From NCBI GenBank assembly GCA_964511075.1, contig CAZEDM010000001.1, positions 186,001-250,000 of the forward strand: a stretch of 64,000 nucleotides of DNA, given 5' to 3'. Position numbers and translations under genes: made by a program. Numbering within the stretch: position 1 is the first letter of the stretch; each line of letters opens with the position of its first letter. Below, piece by piece: positions 1-9,020 of this stretch. This DNA comes from CAZEDM01 sp964511075. GTDB taxonomy: Bacteria; Zixibacteria; MSB-5A5; RBG-16-43-9. Under the pieces are notes generated by a model. The model did no database searches. It saw only the letters and a program-made list of their open reading frames with translations, and was not told the DNA's origin.

Positions 1-556
1 TGGAATGTCCTATAGCTCTGAGTGTTGCAGTAAACCGCTTTTTCACGCAACCTTTGAATTTGGGCTAAGACATTGATAAAGATAAAACTATGAGGAAAAA
101 GGTATTTCATGATGGGATTTTCGGGCTAAAGCTTGCGTTTTCGTAGAGCCCTTACTTGCTGAGCGGAACCTATCTCTTTGGAAATCAATTAATAAGAGCT
201 AAGGATGTGAATTGAAAAATCTGGCACAATCTTTGTATTAAAATTGATGGAGTTTTGAATGATTGGAAGAAATGTAATAGTCAAGGCTTGGGCTTGTGTT
301 GAGAGTCTCGCTTTATCAACTGCAGGAATCCGGAGATGAAAAACAAAAAAGTCTCCAGAAGAAACTTCATAAGAACCCTGTCAAGAGGCACGGTATTTCC
401 AAGTATAGGTCTTCTGGTAAAAACCGGGCGAATAAATCGTCTGGCTTAAGAGCCAGAGATTAGAGTTTCCAATCCATTTGTCACGCCAGAGGGGAAGCCG
501 ATTCTGGTCTGAGTCAAGAGCGTGAGGAAAATAGAGATTCAAACCATCCCTGCCAA

Positions 557-628
557 AAGGGCAACGTTTTATACCTGTTTGCGAGTTAGCGTTTTGAATG
601 CTGAGTGTTAGGTATAACGTTGCCCTTC
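557..628. repeat. Imperfect inverted repeat with 18-20 base arms
   Basis: The left arm reads AAGGGCAACGTTTTATACCT and the right arm AGGTATAACGTTGCCCTT, with about 34 bases between them. The arms pair almost fully, with one extra T in the left arm. The GGGCAACGTT core resembles the CACGTTGCAACGTG cores of short palindromes elsewhere in the window. It could be a small non-autonomous element or a stable RNA hairpin. Confidence 0.6.
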
Positions 629-1143
629 CTTCATTAGATTCTATAATTGCGCGATTCCTTAGGTCAAAAAAGCAGAGGAATTAAGCAATTACTGTTGAAA
701 CAGTTTAGAGCTTAAAGGTTTAAGAGTTTATGAGAAACCTCTCTCCGATCCTTTCCTCTACTAGAATGTGATCTTCATCGCCAGGGGGGCGTAGTCCACA
801 TGACTACAAGGGGCCACGCCTCCGCTGTCAGACGAGCTTAGCTTGAAGGACTCTTATCAACTGCAAGTAAAAGAGGAAAAGGCTTTACAGCTTTTTTGAG
901 ATTTGGTATTCATATATGAACTGATATTTCCATTTCGTAGTTCCTGCAAAACCTTGCAAATAAAGCCTAACTGTTCAAAAATTGCACGGGACACGCTTCC
1001 ACTCTAAGAGTTTGATTTTTAAATGCTTACGGAAAGTCAAAAAGTTAGTCCGTTTAAGGCAGGGGTTTTGCTTTTTAACTAAGCGAGAATAAAACTTCAA
1101 CTCCGGAGGCTAGGGATGAAATCAATCTTCATATAAAATCATT

Positions 1144-1172
1144 GTAGGAACAGAGCATTGCCCTGTCCCTGC
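1144..1172. repeat. Degenerate GGACAGAAC-type intergenic palindrome
   Basis: The arms GTAGGAACAG and CTGTCCCTGC flank a short core. This is a decayed copy of the palindromes at 24093, 28181 and 37086. It lies about 65 bases upstream of the gene at 1237. Confidence 0.5.
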
Positions 1173-1236
1173 ATAGTCGCAAAATTTTTTCCACCTCTAA
1201 CCCCTATCTAAAAAAATCAAAAAAAGAGGTGGAAAG

Positions 1237-1680
1237 ATGAAAACAAAAATATTCTTCGCTTTTTTCCTGTTAATAGTTGTCAGCCAGAGTGTTCTCTTCA
1301 ATCAGAATAACGTCTATGCCTGGCAGAGCTATCCCAAGGATGGTGTCTTCAAAGCTCTTCCTCCGGACAGGGATCCCTGGTTTTACGTAGATGAGGGGAA
1401 CTGGTATATCCAGGCACCGGATAAATGGCAGCATTTCTCAGGCTGTTATTTAGCCCAGAAACTTTTCTCCCAGGTAATTAATCCTTATCTCTGTGCCGGG
1501 CTGGTGGCTTTCCTGGGAATTGCCAAGGAATATGATGATGCTTACCGTGAAGGTTGGAGTAACCGGGACCTGCTGATGGATTTTCTGGGGATTACCGCAG
1601 GGATGAACAGAAGTAAATATCAACTCTACTGCTCTTTTGACAGCGAAAAGGTTATGCTGAATTTGAGCCTGGGTTTATGA
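1237..1680 (+). CDS. Secreted or periplasmic DUF2279/YfiM-like protein
   Basis: A 147-residue protein with a clear signal peptide (residues 1-28, hydrophobic core followed by VYAWQ). Around residues 60-70 it has PDKWQHFSGCY, and later GLVAFLGIAKEYDDA and DLLMDFLGITAGM. The DKxxHF start followed by glycine-rich hydrophobic helices and an acidic E-x-x-D stretch resembles the DUF2279/YfiM family of small envelope proteins, whose function is not established. The start is supported by AGAGGTGG six bases upstream of the ATG. It stands alone, convergent with the M48 gene. The family assignment is from memory of the pattern and is moderate at best. Confidence 0.6.
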   Translation: MKTKIFFAFFLLIVVSQSVLFNQNNVYAWQSYPKDGVFKALPPDRDPWFYVDEGNWYIQAPDKWQHFSGCYLAQKLFSQVINPYLCAGLVAFLGIAKEYDDAYREGWSNRDLLMDFLGITAGMNRSKYQLYCSFDSEKVMLNLSLGL

Positions 1681-1706
1681 TGAAGATTGGAAACAATTCT
1701 TAGTTG

Positions 1707-1734
1707 GTAGAGACGTATGTATATGTGTCTCTGC
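1707..1734. repeat. AGAGACGTAT-type intergenic palindrome
   Basis: The arms GTAGAGACG and TGTCTCTGC flank an AT-rich core. It belongs to the same family as copies at 9472, 42381, 45787 and 61305. Confidence 0.55.
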
Positions 1735-1755
1735 AACCTACAATCTTATAATAGG

Positions 1756-1820
1756 GGAAGCAATCTGCCTATCTGTAGAGATTACATCGTCGTCCCGTCA
1801 AAGGCGGAGCGCCTCATAAT
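1756..1820. repeat. GCAATC/GCAATGA-type intergenic inverted repeat (degenerate)
   Basis: Reads GGAAGCAATCTGCC...GATTACATCGTCGTCCCG...CGCCTCATAATGG. It is a degenerate copy of the long palindromic element seen in better form at 6825, 16143 and 20979. It lies just beyond the 3' end of the M48 gene. Confidence 0.45.
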
Positions 1821-1825
1821 GGCAT

Positions 1826-2614
1826 CTATTTCAATCTTCCTTTTATCCTGGCGTATTCATCCTTGTTATAAGGCAGTTTCTCAATTCCTTCTCCGTATCC
1901 TTTGATCTGGTTTTCCACTTTGGCTACTCTCTCGTTCATCGGTGGGTGTGTGGCCACTAATTTCTCAAAGAAGGTAGGTTCTTTATCACTTAGCTGCTCA
2001 AATTTATTCAAAAGGTTTCTCATTCCGTAAGGGCTGTAACCTGCCTGAAGCATATAGTAGGTACCGAACTGGTCTGCCTCATATTCATTATCCCGGCTGT
2101 ATCCCTGGAGAATAAGCCCTATGCCGGTGGAGACCGCCTGTTGGCTGGTCTCGCCACTGGAGCCGAAGGCAAGAGAGAGTAAAACCTGCACTCCTAAAAC
2201 CTGTTGTAATCTTTTTATCCCATGCCTTGCCACAACATGGCTTATCTCATGGGATAAGACTCCGGCTAACTCTGATTCATCCTCTATTATCTTCAGAAGT
2301 CCGGAATAGACGTAGATGAAGCCACCGGGACAGGCAAAAGCATTTATCTGGTCAGACTCCAATACCTTGAAATGATAGGACAGCTCTTTTCTGTCTGAGA
2401 TCCCGGCAATTTTCTGTCCAACGCTATTAACATATTCCTGGACGACCGTGTCCTTCAGAACTTTCTCCTCCTGCTCCACCTGGGTTGCCATCTTCTCACC
2501 GATGGAGACCTCCTCATTGGTGGAGATCAAGATAAAGCTCTTTTTTCCGCCAGGTCCAGTGGTAGCACATCCGAGGAAGATCAAAAATACTATCAGGGCT
2601 GTAAGTTTTTTCAT
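1826..2614 (-). CDS. M48 family zinc metalloprotease lipoprotein (BepA/LoiP-like)
   Basis: A 262-residue lipoprotein: the N-terminus ends in the lipobox FLGCATTG (Cys about residue 16). The HEISH zinc site lies near residue 123, followed by the family glutamate in NEYEADQFG, so all three zinc ligands are present. Known M48 lipoproteins degrade or help fold misassembled outer-membrane proteins in the periplasm. The length matches the short single-domain forms (LoiP/YcaL) rather than BepA, which has a C-terminal TPR domain. GAAAGAG precedes the ATG. Its upstream region is an extremely AT-rich block shared divergently with the lipoprotein gene at 2901. Confidence 0.9.
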   Translation of the reverse strand: MKKLTALIVFLIFLGCATTGPGGKKSFILISTNEEVSIGEKMATQVEQEEKVLKDTVVQEYVNSVGQKIAGISDRKELSYHFKVLESDQINAFACPGGFIYVYSGLLKIIEDESELAGVLSHEISHVVARHGIKRLQQVLGVQVLLSLAFGSSGETSQQAVSTGIGLILQGYSRDNEYEADQFGTYYMLQAGYSPYGMRNLLNKFEQLSDKEPTFFEKLVATHPPMNERVAKVENQIKGYGEGIEKLPYNKDEYARIKGRLK

Positions 2615-2640
2615 CTCTTTCCTCCAGGTTTTTTGCTAAT

Positions 2641-2870
2641 ACCATTCCTTAGAATATTGATAAGAATAAAAAAAATATATTTATATATAAATATATTAAA
2701 TTATAAACAAAATATAAAAATATAAAAAAAGATTTTTTTTAAACAAAAATTAGAAAAATAATTTCAAGATATGAAAATTTATTCCAAAAGAGAGAAAAAA
2801 TAGAAGTCCTGGGTTTTATCTCAACAAGAAAAACCTTGATTTTTAGCTGATTTGAGTTATAATTTCAACA
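2641..2870. promoter_or_regulatory. Very AT-rich divergent intergenic region
   Basis: About 230 bases consisting mainly of A/T runs (for example around 2665-2760) separate the divergent M48 and lipoprotein genes. Both promoters must lie here, and A-tracts suggest UP-element-like or bent DNA. I could not pick a single convincing -35/-10 pair. Confidence 0.4.
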
Positions 2871-2900
2871 GCCATTATGGTAATCACAAGTGGAGGAAGA

Positions 2901-3341
2901 ATGTGGAAATTATCAAAAGTCATAACTCTCATCCTTTGCCTAACTTCGGTAGCCCTTATTAGCTGTAAGAAAAAATCCGCTGAGCCTGAAACTAACCTAA
3001 CGGTAACGCTGGTGGCTGAGGAGAAGGAAGCCGGGCGATGTGTGGTACTCTGGGCACAGAGGGATGACGGAGGGAATCCAGTGCCCGAGGGCAGGTATCG
3101 TGTGTCGATGGTAGCGGATGATTTTCGGGGAGTGGATGAATTTCAGATTTCGGTAAGTGCCTCTCATACTCCATCTCCATATGATTCATCCTCCTGTGAT
3201 ATAGGCGGAGGTCAACTACCTCAGAGTTTTGCCATATCAGCGAATGCGATGATTTACGCTCCAGCTGATACTGTGTGCATATATTATGATCTGCCAGCAT
3301 CTTGTGTCGTCTTGATCAAAGTCGAAAGAATAAATTATTAA
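2901..3341 (+). CDS. Small hypothetical lipoprotein
   Basis: A 146-residue predicted lipoprotein with lipobox ALISCKKK (Cys about residue 22) followed by a short charged linker. The rest is rich in beta-forming residues (TVTLVAEEKEAGRCVVLWAQ, RYRVSMVADDF) and ends in a cysteine-containing strand, so an Ig-like or other beta-sandwich is plausible. I do not recognise a family. The start at 2901 is chosen over an ATG at 2877 because GGAGGA sits at 2892-2897, just upstream of the later ATG. No operon partner: more than 500 non-coding bases follow. Confidence 0.6.
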   Translation: MWKLSKVITLILCLTSVALISCKKKSAEPETNLTVTLVAEEKEAGRCVVLWAQRDDGGNPVPEGRYRVSMVADDFRGVDEFQISVSASHTPSPYDSSSCDIGGGQLPQSFAISANAMIYAPADTVCIYYDLPASCVVLIKVERINY

Positions 3342-3884
3342 GAAAAAGACCTAACAAATTACCTCAAAGATTTGTAGTTGCTGGATTTATTGAGCAAAAT
3401 GCCCAATCAATTAGGAAATTACGTTCTCCCTAAAATAAAAAATAGGGAGGCTGCCTTTGAAGACCATCTGGCGGGGGCACAAGTTTTATCTAACCTTTGT
3501 TGAGGAAACTCGTGCAAAAGTCCTCAAGAGAGCAGCGCTCCCGTAAAGATAATAATCCATTATTTTAGAAAGCAATTTTCGTGCCAGGTTCTTAAAAATC
3601 AAAGTAGACTAACTTTCTATTTTACATAGACTTAGCAAAAATAATTTTTCTCCTTTTCTTCGAACCTTACAAAACTGTTCATTTTTTAGACACGCTCGAA
3701 GACCAATAAATTTATCTCTAATTCTAACTTGGAGTTATGAGGGAATTTCCCTGTTTATCATATCGACACCCAAAACTACCTGCTAACAAACTCAAAAAAT
3801 CTACTTCAAAGATGTAAAAGACGAAAAGTTGTCAGAACTTAGATGGTGATATTCGGTTAATACCTTCAACTTTGATATTAAGAA
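3342..3884. other. Non-coding stretch with two hairpins
   Basis: No coding frame is visible. There are two clear stems: TCTCCCTA/TAGGGAGG at 3425-3450 and TTGAGGA/TCCTCAA at 3500-3527, with a GC-rich patch between them. The rest up to the portal gene is AT-rich and featureless to me. It could be a structured RNA or leader, or a terminator for the lipoprotein gene. Confidence 0.4.
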
Positions 3885-5165
3885 ATGAAGCTTAAGAATA
3901 TACTTAGATATTTCAACAGAAGAAATCTTTTATCGAAAGATGGCAATAAGAAATTTTCTTTCTCTAAAATGAATTTCTCCTCGAAGCCGGTTTCCAGGAC
4001 ATCATACCTGACCGAGGAAAAGGAGTTCGTTCAGTTCAAAGATCTGTATGACCATTCCTTCAGGGTCAAGCTCTACAGATTTCTAAGGGATAACATCCCG
4101 GCTTTGAGTTCTGCTATCTGGACCTGGGCCCGACTTTGTTCCGCACCCTCCAGTTACAAGCTTAAGGGCTCAGAGGATTCTCAGATTCTGAATCTTGGAG
4201 CAGAGACGATCTCTGATTTGAATCGGAGATTATATCAGCACTCATTTCATAAATTCGGCGGGATCGAGGCACTTCTTTCACAGTTCTTCTACTCGCTTTT
4301 GACCGATGGTGCAGTTTGCGGAGAGCTGGTTCTGGAGCCCTCAGGAAACAGAATATCCAAATTCTACTTCATAGACCCCTCCACCATCAGATTCAAGCTG
4401 GAGAGTTCTAACTGGGAACTCTACCAGGAATTCAATGGAGAGTATATTCGCCTGAATCAGAATTCCACTTACTATTACGGCTTGGATCCGGATACGGAAG
4501 ATCCCAGAGGAAGAAGCCTTTTAAGCTCAATCCCCTTCGTTTCCAGAATTGAACAGAGGTTGCTTAACGATATGCAGAAAAGCATGCATAATGCTGGTTA
4601 CCACCGTCTGCATGTCAAACTTAGACCTCCGGAGAGATTGTCCTCTGAATCGAATGAGGCTTATACCAAAAGAGCTAACCAGTATTTCGAAGATACGGTG
4701 GAGATGATGAGAAAACTTTCGGTTGAGGATAATCCCATTACCTGGAACGACGTGCAGATAGATTATATCGGACCACAGGGGAGTTATGCAGCCACCACCT
4801 CCTGGTATATCAATCATAAAGCCTTGATAGAGGAGATCTGTGCAGGTGTTCACCTGGACCCTTTTATCCTAGGTTATTCCTACGGGGCGCCATATTCCTG
4901 GGCTCAGATAAAATATGAGCTCATACAGAGGAATATGTTATCCCTACAGGCTTCTGCCAGAAGATTTATGGAATGGGTTTATAATTTGGAGTTGGCTCTT
5001 CACGGGATAAATCTGGAGTATGAGCATCATTTCGATAACCGAAAAAGCTTCGGCCTGCTGGAACAAAAACAGGCGGAAAAGCTTGCTCTGGAGAATATAG
5101 TCACAAAGAAAAATTCCGGATTAATCACAGCAGAAGAGGCAAAAAGGGAAATCGAGAGCCTGTAG
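3885..5165 (+). CDS. Phage portal protein
   Basis: A 426-residue protein with no signal peptide. The order of elements fits portal proteins of tailed phages: an N-terminal region with FRVKLYRFLRDNIPALSSAIWTW, a central part with FYFIDPSTIRF, GLDPDTEDPRGRSLL and GPQGSYAATTSWYINHKALIEEIC, and a C-terminal charged helix (EQKQAEKLALENIVTKKNSGLITAEEAKREIESL region, about 390-426). Portals form the dodecameric DNA channel at the capsid vertex and dock the terminase. The large terminase follows about 240 bases downstream. I see no frameshift, and the length is normal (about 400-500), so the gene appears intact. Confidence 0.82.
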   Translation: MKLKNILRYFNRRNLLSKDGNKKFSFSKMNFSSKPVSRTSYLTEEKEFVQFKDLYDHSFRVKLYRFLRDNIPALSSAIWTWARLCSAPSSYKLKGSEDSQILNLGAETISDLNRRLYQHSFHKFGGIEALLSQFFYSLLTDGAVCGELVLEPSGNRISKFYFIDPSTIRFKLESSNWELYQEFNGEYIRLNQNSTYYYGLDPDTEDPRGRSLLSSIPFVSRIEQRLLNDMQKSMHNAGYHRLHVKLRPPERLSSESNEAYTKRANQYFEDTVEMMRKLSVEDNPITWNDVQIDYIGPQGSYAATTSWYINHKALIEEICAGVHLDPFILGYSYGAPYSWAQIKYELIQRNMLSLQASARRFMEWVYNLELALHGINLEYEHHFDNRKSFGLLEQKQAEKLALENIVTKKNSGLITAEEAKREIESL

Positions 5166-5258
5166 TTTCTCGATTTATCAAGCGTAATACTGTGGCGTTA
5201 TTACCACCCCCCGAAGGGAGATATAATCGTCTCTATCGTTTAAATTGCTATATCGTCT

Positions 5259-5369
5259 CTCCAAAGGCAGGACTCCTCGCAATGACAGGAAAATAACAGG
5301 GTTATTTAGTAGAGAAGTACAGCTATGCTTCTCCCTAGCCTATAGGGGTGGGGGGACCCCGCCCCTACA
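5259..5369. repeat. Cluster of three short intergenic palindromes between portal and terminase
   Basis: Three elements lie in a row: CTCCAAAGGCAGGACTCC followed by TCGCAATGACAGG (5259-5287), the AGTAGAGAAGTACAG/CTATGCTTCTCCC pair (5308-5335), and TAGGGGTGG/CCCCGCCCCTA (5341-5369). The open frame runs through this block upstream of 5404, but the translation is repeat-derived, so I do not count it as terminase sequence. Confidence 0.55.
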
Positions 5370-5403
5370 TTTATTTGTATATTCATTAGCTGAAGGGATA
5401 TTG

Positions 5404-6735
5404 TTGAATAAAACCTATTCCTGGAGAAAAGCTCTTAGAGACCCAATCTATTTTGCCCGTGAATTCTTAGAGATTGAGCCTCATCCTGGCCAGATAAACT
5501 GGCTTAAAAATTCAATCAAACCGGAGAATGCGCTGCATACTGGTAATCGCTGGGGGAAAAGCCTTGGTCAAGCCATAAAGTTCCTGCACCGCTGTATCTT
5601 TAAAATCCGTAAGACCAAATACAATAGCGCAGGCAAGTACACAGCGGTGAATGTTTCTATCACCTTGGACCAGGCTAAGATAATCCTGGATAAAGCAGTT
5701 GGTCTTTTGAAGGGGAAAAGGATTCTGGAGTCTTTGGTCTGCAATATAAAACAGACCCCCTTTCCCCATATCACCTTCTCCAACTCGGCTGTTTTCTGGG
5801 CTCGCTCCTCCCAGAGGAAAGGCGAATACCTGCTGGGTCACGATTATGATTACTGCAACCTGGATGAGGTAGCTTTTGAACCTCATCCGGAGTATGTGGT
5901 GAATAACGTGATTATGATGAGGCTGTGTGATAGAGCAGGGATGTTGGATTACACTTCCACTCCCAAAGGGAAGAACTGGTTCTATCACAAATGCCAGGAA
6001 CTGAAATCCCATCCTGAATACGGATATGTCCAATCGGGGGATACCAGGGAAAATCCGTACATCTCGGCTGATTATATTCAAAGAAAACTGCAGACCCTCT
6101 CAGGCTCCAAGATAGAGCAGAACGTAATGGGGAATTTCATCGATGACCCGAATCAGGTTATTGAGGAAAAATATATCAGCCAGGCAACCTCAAGCTCTGC
6201 CGGACTTTCTTCTCCCAAAGAAGGACACAGGTATTCCACCGGCTGGGACTTAGCCCGCAAAAGAAGTTATACTGTCGGCATAACCTTAGACATAGCCACC
6301 AAACCTTATCAGTTAGTCTGCCTTGAAAGGTTCCAAAGAGACTGGAAGGAGACATTTGAGGCTATCAGAAAAAGAAAAAAGGAATATGGAGGAGAGGTAT
6401 TGATCGATTCAACCGGTCTGGGTGATGTGGTTGTTGAGGAGTTAAAGGATATCAATGCCAGAGGTTTCAATTTCGGGGAAAAAGGGGGGAAGGCAAAATC
6501 GGAGCTTATCTTCAATCTACAGAAAGAACATTCCTTGGGTAACATCGCTTATCCTTATATTGAGTTTGCAGAAGAAGACGGCTCTGTATGGTCTTTGCAG
6601 GATGAATTAAGGGATTTCAACTGGGATACAAAAGAAGGAAGCGATGCAGTTATGGCTTTGGCGTTGGCTTTGTGGAACGTGAGAAAACCGGAACAGCTGG
6701 TTTTAGTGCTAAATCCGAGGGTGGAGAAGATATAG
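5404..6735 (+). CDS. terL: Phage terminase large subunit (packaging ATPase-nuclease)
   Basis: About 443 residues from the chosen TTG start; AAGGGA lies at 5393-5398. The frame is open to 5245, but that part consists of intergenic repeats. Order of motifs: Walker A-like TGNRWGKS (about residues 44-52), a Walker B/acidic stretch CNLDEV (about 150-155), the coupling motif STPKGKNW (about 185), then an RNase H-like nuclease with acidic residues in TGWDLARKR (about 280), VLIDSTGLGD (about 333) and GSDAVMALALAL (about 413). Both ATPase and nuclease centres are complete, so DNA packaging and cutting activity looks retained. The enzyme pumps DNA into the capsid through the portal encoded just upstream. 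No small-terminase gene is recognisable beside it. Confidence 0.9.
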   Translation: MNKTYSWRKALRDPIYFAREFLEIEPHPGQINWLKNSIKPENALHTGNRWGKSLGQAIKFLHRCIFKIRKTKYNSAGKYTAVNVSITLDQAKIILDKAVGLLKGKRILESLVCNIKQTPFPHITFSNSAVFWARSSQRKGEYLLGHDYDYCNLDEVAFEPHPEYVVNNVIMMRLCDRAGMLDYTSTPKGKNWFYHKCQELKSHPEYGYVQSGDTRENPYISADYIQRKLQTLSGSKIEQNVMGNFIDDPNQVIEEKYISQATSSSAGLSSPKEGHRYSTGWDLARKRSYTVGITLDIATKPYQLVCLERFQRDWKETFEAIRKRKKEYGGEVLIDSTGLGDVVVEELKDINARGFNFGEKGGKAKSELIFNLQKEHSLGNIAYPYIEFAEEDGSVWSLQDELRDFNWDTKEGSDAVMALALALWNVRKPEQLVLVLNPRVEKI

Positions 6736-6824
6736 GTAAGGAGTAAGATGTGAGACGCAAGACGGAAAACGGAAGATGTGAGGGCGGAGTTTACCTCCCC
6801 TTTTAAATTTTATCGTAGCGATCC

Positions 6825-6901
6825 CCTCTATGGGAGGGAGCAATCTGTCTACTGTGGGTGGATTGCTTCGTCATTCCCTGCGGTGTCTCCTCGCAATAAC
6901 C
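6825..6901. repeat. GCAATC/GCAATAA-type intergenic inverted repeat
   Basis: The element runs GATCCCCTC...GAGCAATCTGTC...GGATTGCTTCGTCATTCC...CTCCTCGCAATAACC. GCAATC and GATTGC form the inner pairing. It lies between the convergent terL and 6957 genes. Confidence 0.6.
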
Positions 6902-6911
6902 TAGGGTAGAT

Positions 6912-6941
6912 GTTAGGGGCACGTTGTAACGTGCCCCTAAC
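6912..6941. repeat. CACGTTG-core intergenic palindrome, probable bidirectional terminator
   Basis: The arms GTTAGGGGCACGTT and AACGTGCCCCTAAC pair perfectly around two bases (GT). It sits 15 bases past the stop codon of the minus-strand gene at 6957, where a stem could end transcription. Confidence 0.65.
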
Positions 6942-6956
6942 ATTATCCGAGAAAAG

Positions 6957-9020
6957 CTATCTAACCAAAATCATCTTTTTAGTCTCGGCGTAGTCACTGG
7001 TTTTCAGCTTATAGAAATAGATACCGCTTGCCACTTCTCTGCCGTAGTTGTCTTTTCCCTCCCAGATGATGCTGTAATTTCCTGGTGATTTTTCCTCATC
7101 CAAAAGGGTTTTAACCAGCTGTCCTTTGATATTATAGATATTGAGAGTAGTACGGACCGGCTTGTCGTAATTTGTGCTTTGAGCCTTCAAATTAAAAGAG
7201 ATGGTGGTATAGGGGTTAAAAGGATTTGGATAGTTCTGACTTATGCTGTAGGCTTCTGGCATCGCAGGTGTTTCAGTATATTCGTTGTCCTCTTTTATAT
7301 CCAAGGTGTTTCCATCCCCGTCTCGCAGATCCACCAGGCTAAAAGCTAAAGTCGGTTTTATGTTTTTCAATAGCTTGAAAGTTATAACCGCTATCTCGCC
7401 TGAGCCTATAATGGGTGTATTACCACCTAATATAGCTAAGCTAACATCAATTTTATGCTCCGTGTCCTTGCCGTAGAAGAAAACCGCATAGGAGCTGTCT
7501 ATCAACTCATAGCTTCTTCTGAGATTGACAAACTCAAGCTCCAGTGAGTCATAAGGGAGCACAAAATGGATGCTTTTGACTGTATCAGGGTTATTGTTCA
7601 GGGATATTTTAACCTCAAACTCCTTTCCAACCTTTAACCTCTCCACAGGTAGGCTTAAAGAAAGTCCGGGGTTGCCGGAAGTCTCCTTGGCCAAGGCTCG
7701 CGGTATAGGTTTTCCATCTCCCGCAGTCATATAGTTTAGGGCAAAAATGACCAGGTCCTCAAAATCAATAGCATCATCTGTGGTGGGTATACCCAAAGGG
7801 CTCATATCGTAGGTAGGACCAATATCAAATTCCGCAAAATAATTGGAATCTCCATCAAGGGTTCCATAGCTCTCCGCGAAAATCACCAGATCTTCGAAAT
7901 AGACCAGGCCATCTCCGCTAACATCTCCTAACCTGTAATTGGTAGCCTTAGCTGTGTCCCCTGAGGAGTAATTATCTGAGCTATCATAGGAGAAAACGCT
8001 GTAATAATAAACGTTACGAGTAGTTGCGGTGGAGTCAACAAAACTCTGTGCAGTTCCTTTATAAATCAAGGTACCCTCAGCCTGGTTAGCTGGATAGCCC
8101 AGAGGGGTGGGGAAGAGGTCATCATATTCAGGATAAGCGCTGTCACGCCAAGGATATCTTCTTATCTCCACTCCGGCAAAGGAGGGGTCGTCATTCGGAT
8201 TGGTCCAACTTAACTTGCATCTGTTATTTCCTGGTCGGGCTGCAAAATTTGAAGGGGCAGGAGGTGGAATAGTGTCCAGCGCTTGAATTTGAATCCAGGC
8301 TCCGTGCCTTAGGTGAGGTATGTTCCGGTTCAGGGAATCACGCAGGGTGGAACGTTCAAAAGAGATGCTGGTTGAGTCGGTCTGGCTCTCTGCTCTCAGA
8401 ATTACACCTAAGATAGGACCTAAGTTACTGAAGCTCTCCCCCAAAGACGCCAGGCTGATCAAGACCGAATCCGGATAAATATCATAGGACAAAAAGAAAT
8501 TTTCAGGAGGGGTTAGAACTGGGCCGCTTATTACCTGCAGGGGCAGGATGAAGCTGTCCTCGTAGCTAAGCTTGAAGTATGCACCTACCAGATTGGTTAC
8601 GCTGTCACTTAAGTCAATCCACAGGGTATCTGTTTCCCCGGTATAATTCACTTGATGGTCCGGCTGTAATGAGACCAGAAGCTGGGGTGTCAGATTCAAA
8701 TTGAAATGATAAGGCAGGCTCCAATCAGAAACAACAAGGCCGTTATCATGTCTGGCTCTCCACCAGTAAGTGGCAGTGGAGACACTTTCGGGAAAGTTGG
8801 CTGAGTAAGTGAATTGACTATTTTCCTGACAGCTTAGCCAGGGGGACTCTTCCAATATAGAGGAAAAAGAAGAATCAGTCGAGGTCTGCACCTGGATGTT
8901 GAAAATCGAAGTAGACTCAGGACTCTGGCTGGTCTGAAAGGTAAGGGGCACCTGTACCTGGGCATTACTAACCAAACTCGTGAAGATTAGAATCAAAAAA
9001 AGAGTCACAGGATATTTCAT
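6957..9020 (-). CDS. Secreted multidomain protein with cohesin-like, FN3-like and dockerin-like parts and a FlgD/type A sorting domain
   Basis: A 687-residue exported protein with a signal peptide (residues 1-20, ending SNAQ). Next comes an Ig-like part, then a first cohesin-like beta-sandwich (about 130-240), an FN3-like module (about 255-360), and two dockerin-like calcium loops (GDVSGDGLVYFEDLVIFA and a diverged DAIDFEDLVIFA copy, about 365-430). A second cohesin-like domain follows (about 455-570). The C-terminus has QNYPNPFNP, IYNIKGQLVKTL and GREVASGIYFYKL, the hallmark of the FlgD-like/type A C-terminal domain used in type IX-like surface sorting in the FCB group. Cohesin-like is a pattern judgement. 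No sorting machinery is encoded in this window. Confidence 0.8.
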   Translation of the reverse strand: MKYPVTLFLILIFTSLVSNAQVQVPLTFQTSQSPESTSIFNIQVQTSTDSSFSSILEESPWLSCQENSQFTYSANFPESVSTATYWWRARHDNGLVVSDWSLPYHFNLNLTPQLLVSLQPDHQVNYTGETDTLWIDLSDSVTNLVGAYFKLSYEDSFILPLQVISGPVLTPPENFFLSYDIYPDSVLISLASLGESFSNLGPILGVILRAESQTDSTSISFERSTLRDSLNRNIPHLRHGAWIQIQALDTIPPPAPSNFAARPGNNRCKLSWTNPNDDPSFAGVEIRRYPWRDSAYPEYDDLFPTPLGYPANQAEGTLIYKGTAQSFVDSTATTRNVYYYSVFSYDSSDNYSSGDTAKATNYRLGDVSGDGLVYFEDLVIFAESYGTLDGDSNYFAEFDIGPTYDMSPLGIPTTDDAIDFEDLVIFALNYMTAGDGKPIPRALAKETSGNPGLSLSLPVERLKVGKEFEVKISLNNNPDTVKSIHFVLPYDSLELEFVNLRRSYELIDSSYAVFFYGKDTEHKIDVSLAILGGNTPIIGSGEIAVITFKLLKNIKPTLAFSLVDLRDGDGNTLDIKEDNEYTETPAMPEAYSISQNYPNPFNPYTTISFNLKAQSTNYDKPVRTTLNIYNIKGQLVKTLLDEEKSPGNYSIIWEGKDNYGREVASGIYFYKLKTSDYAETKKMILVR

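Larger units (their letters stand above)
1..1236. other. Long non-coding stretch without a recognisable gene
   Basis: I see no credible coding frame here. The stretch holds an inverted repeat (557-628), a compact hairpin at 791-806 (GTAGTC, 5-base loop, GACTAC) inside a GC-rich patch, a tract of the TTTAAGAGTTTA type near 711-735, and a degenerate copy of the GGACAGAAC palindrome family at 1144-1172. It could hold an unrecognised RNA or a decayed gene, but nothing in the sequence decides this. Confidence 0.5.

Noticed and set aside
1717..1905. Small plus-strand open frame overlapping the end of the M48 gene
   Set aside because: It is made of a palindrome, a degenerate GCAATC element and the antisense of the M48 gene, and has no ribosome binding site.
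5245..5403. N-terminal extension of the terminase
   Set aside because: This part of the open frame is made of three intergenic palindromes, and its translation has no similarity to terminase N-termini.
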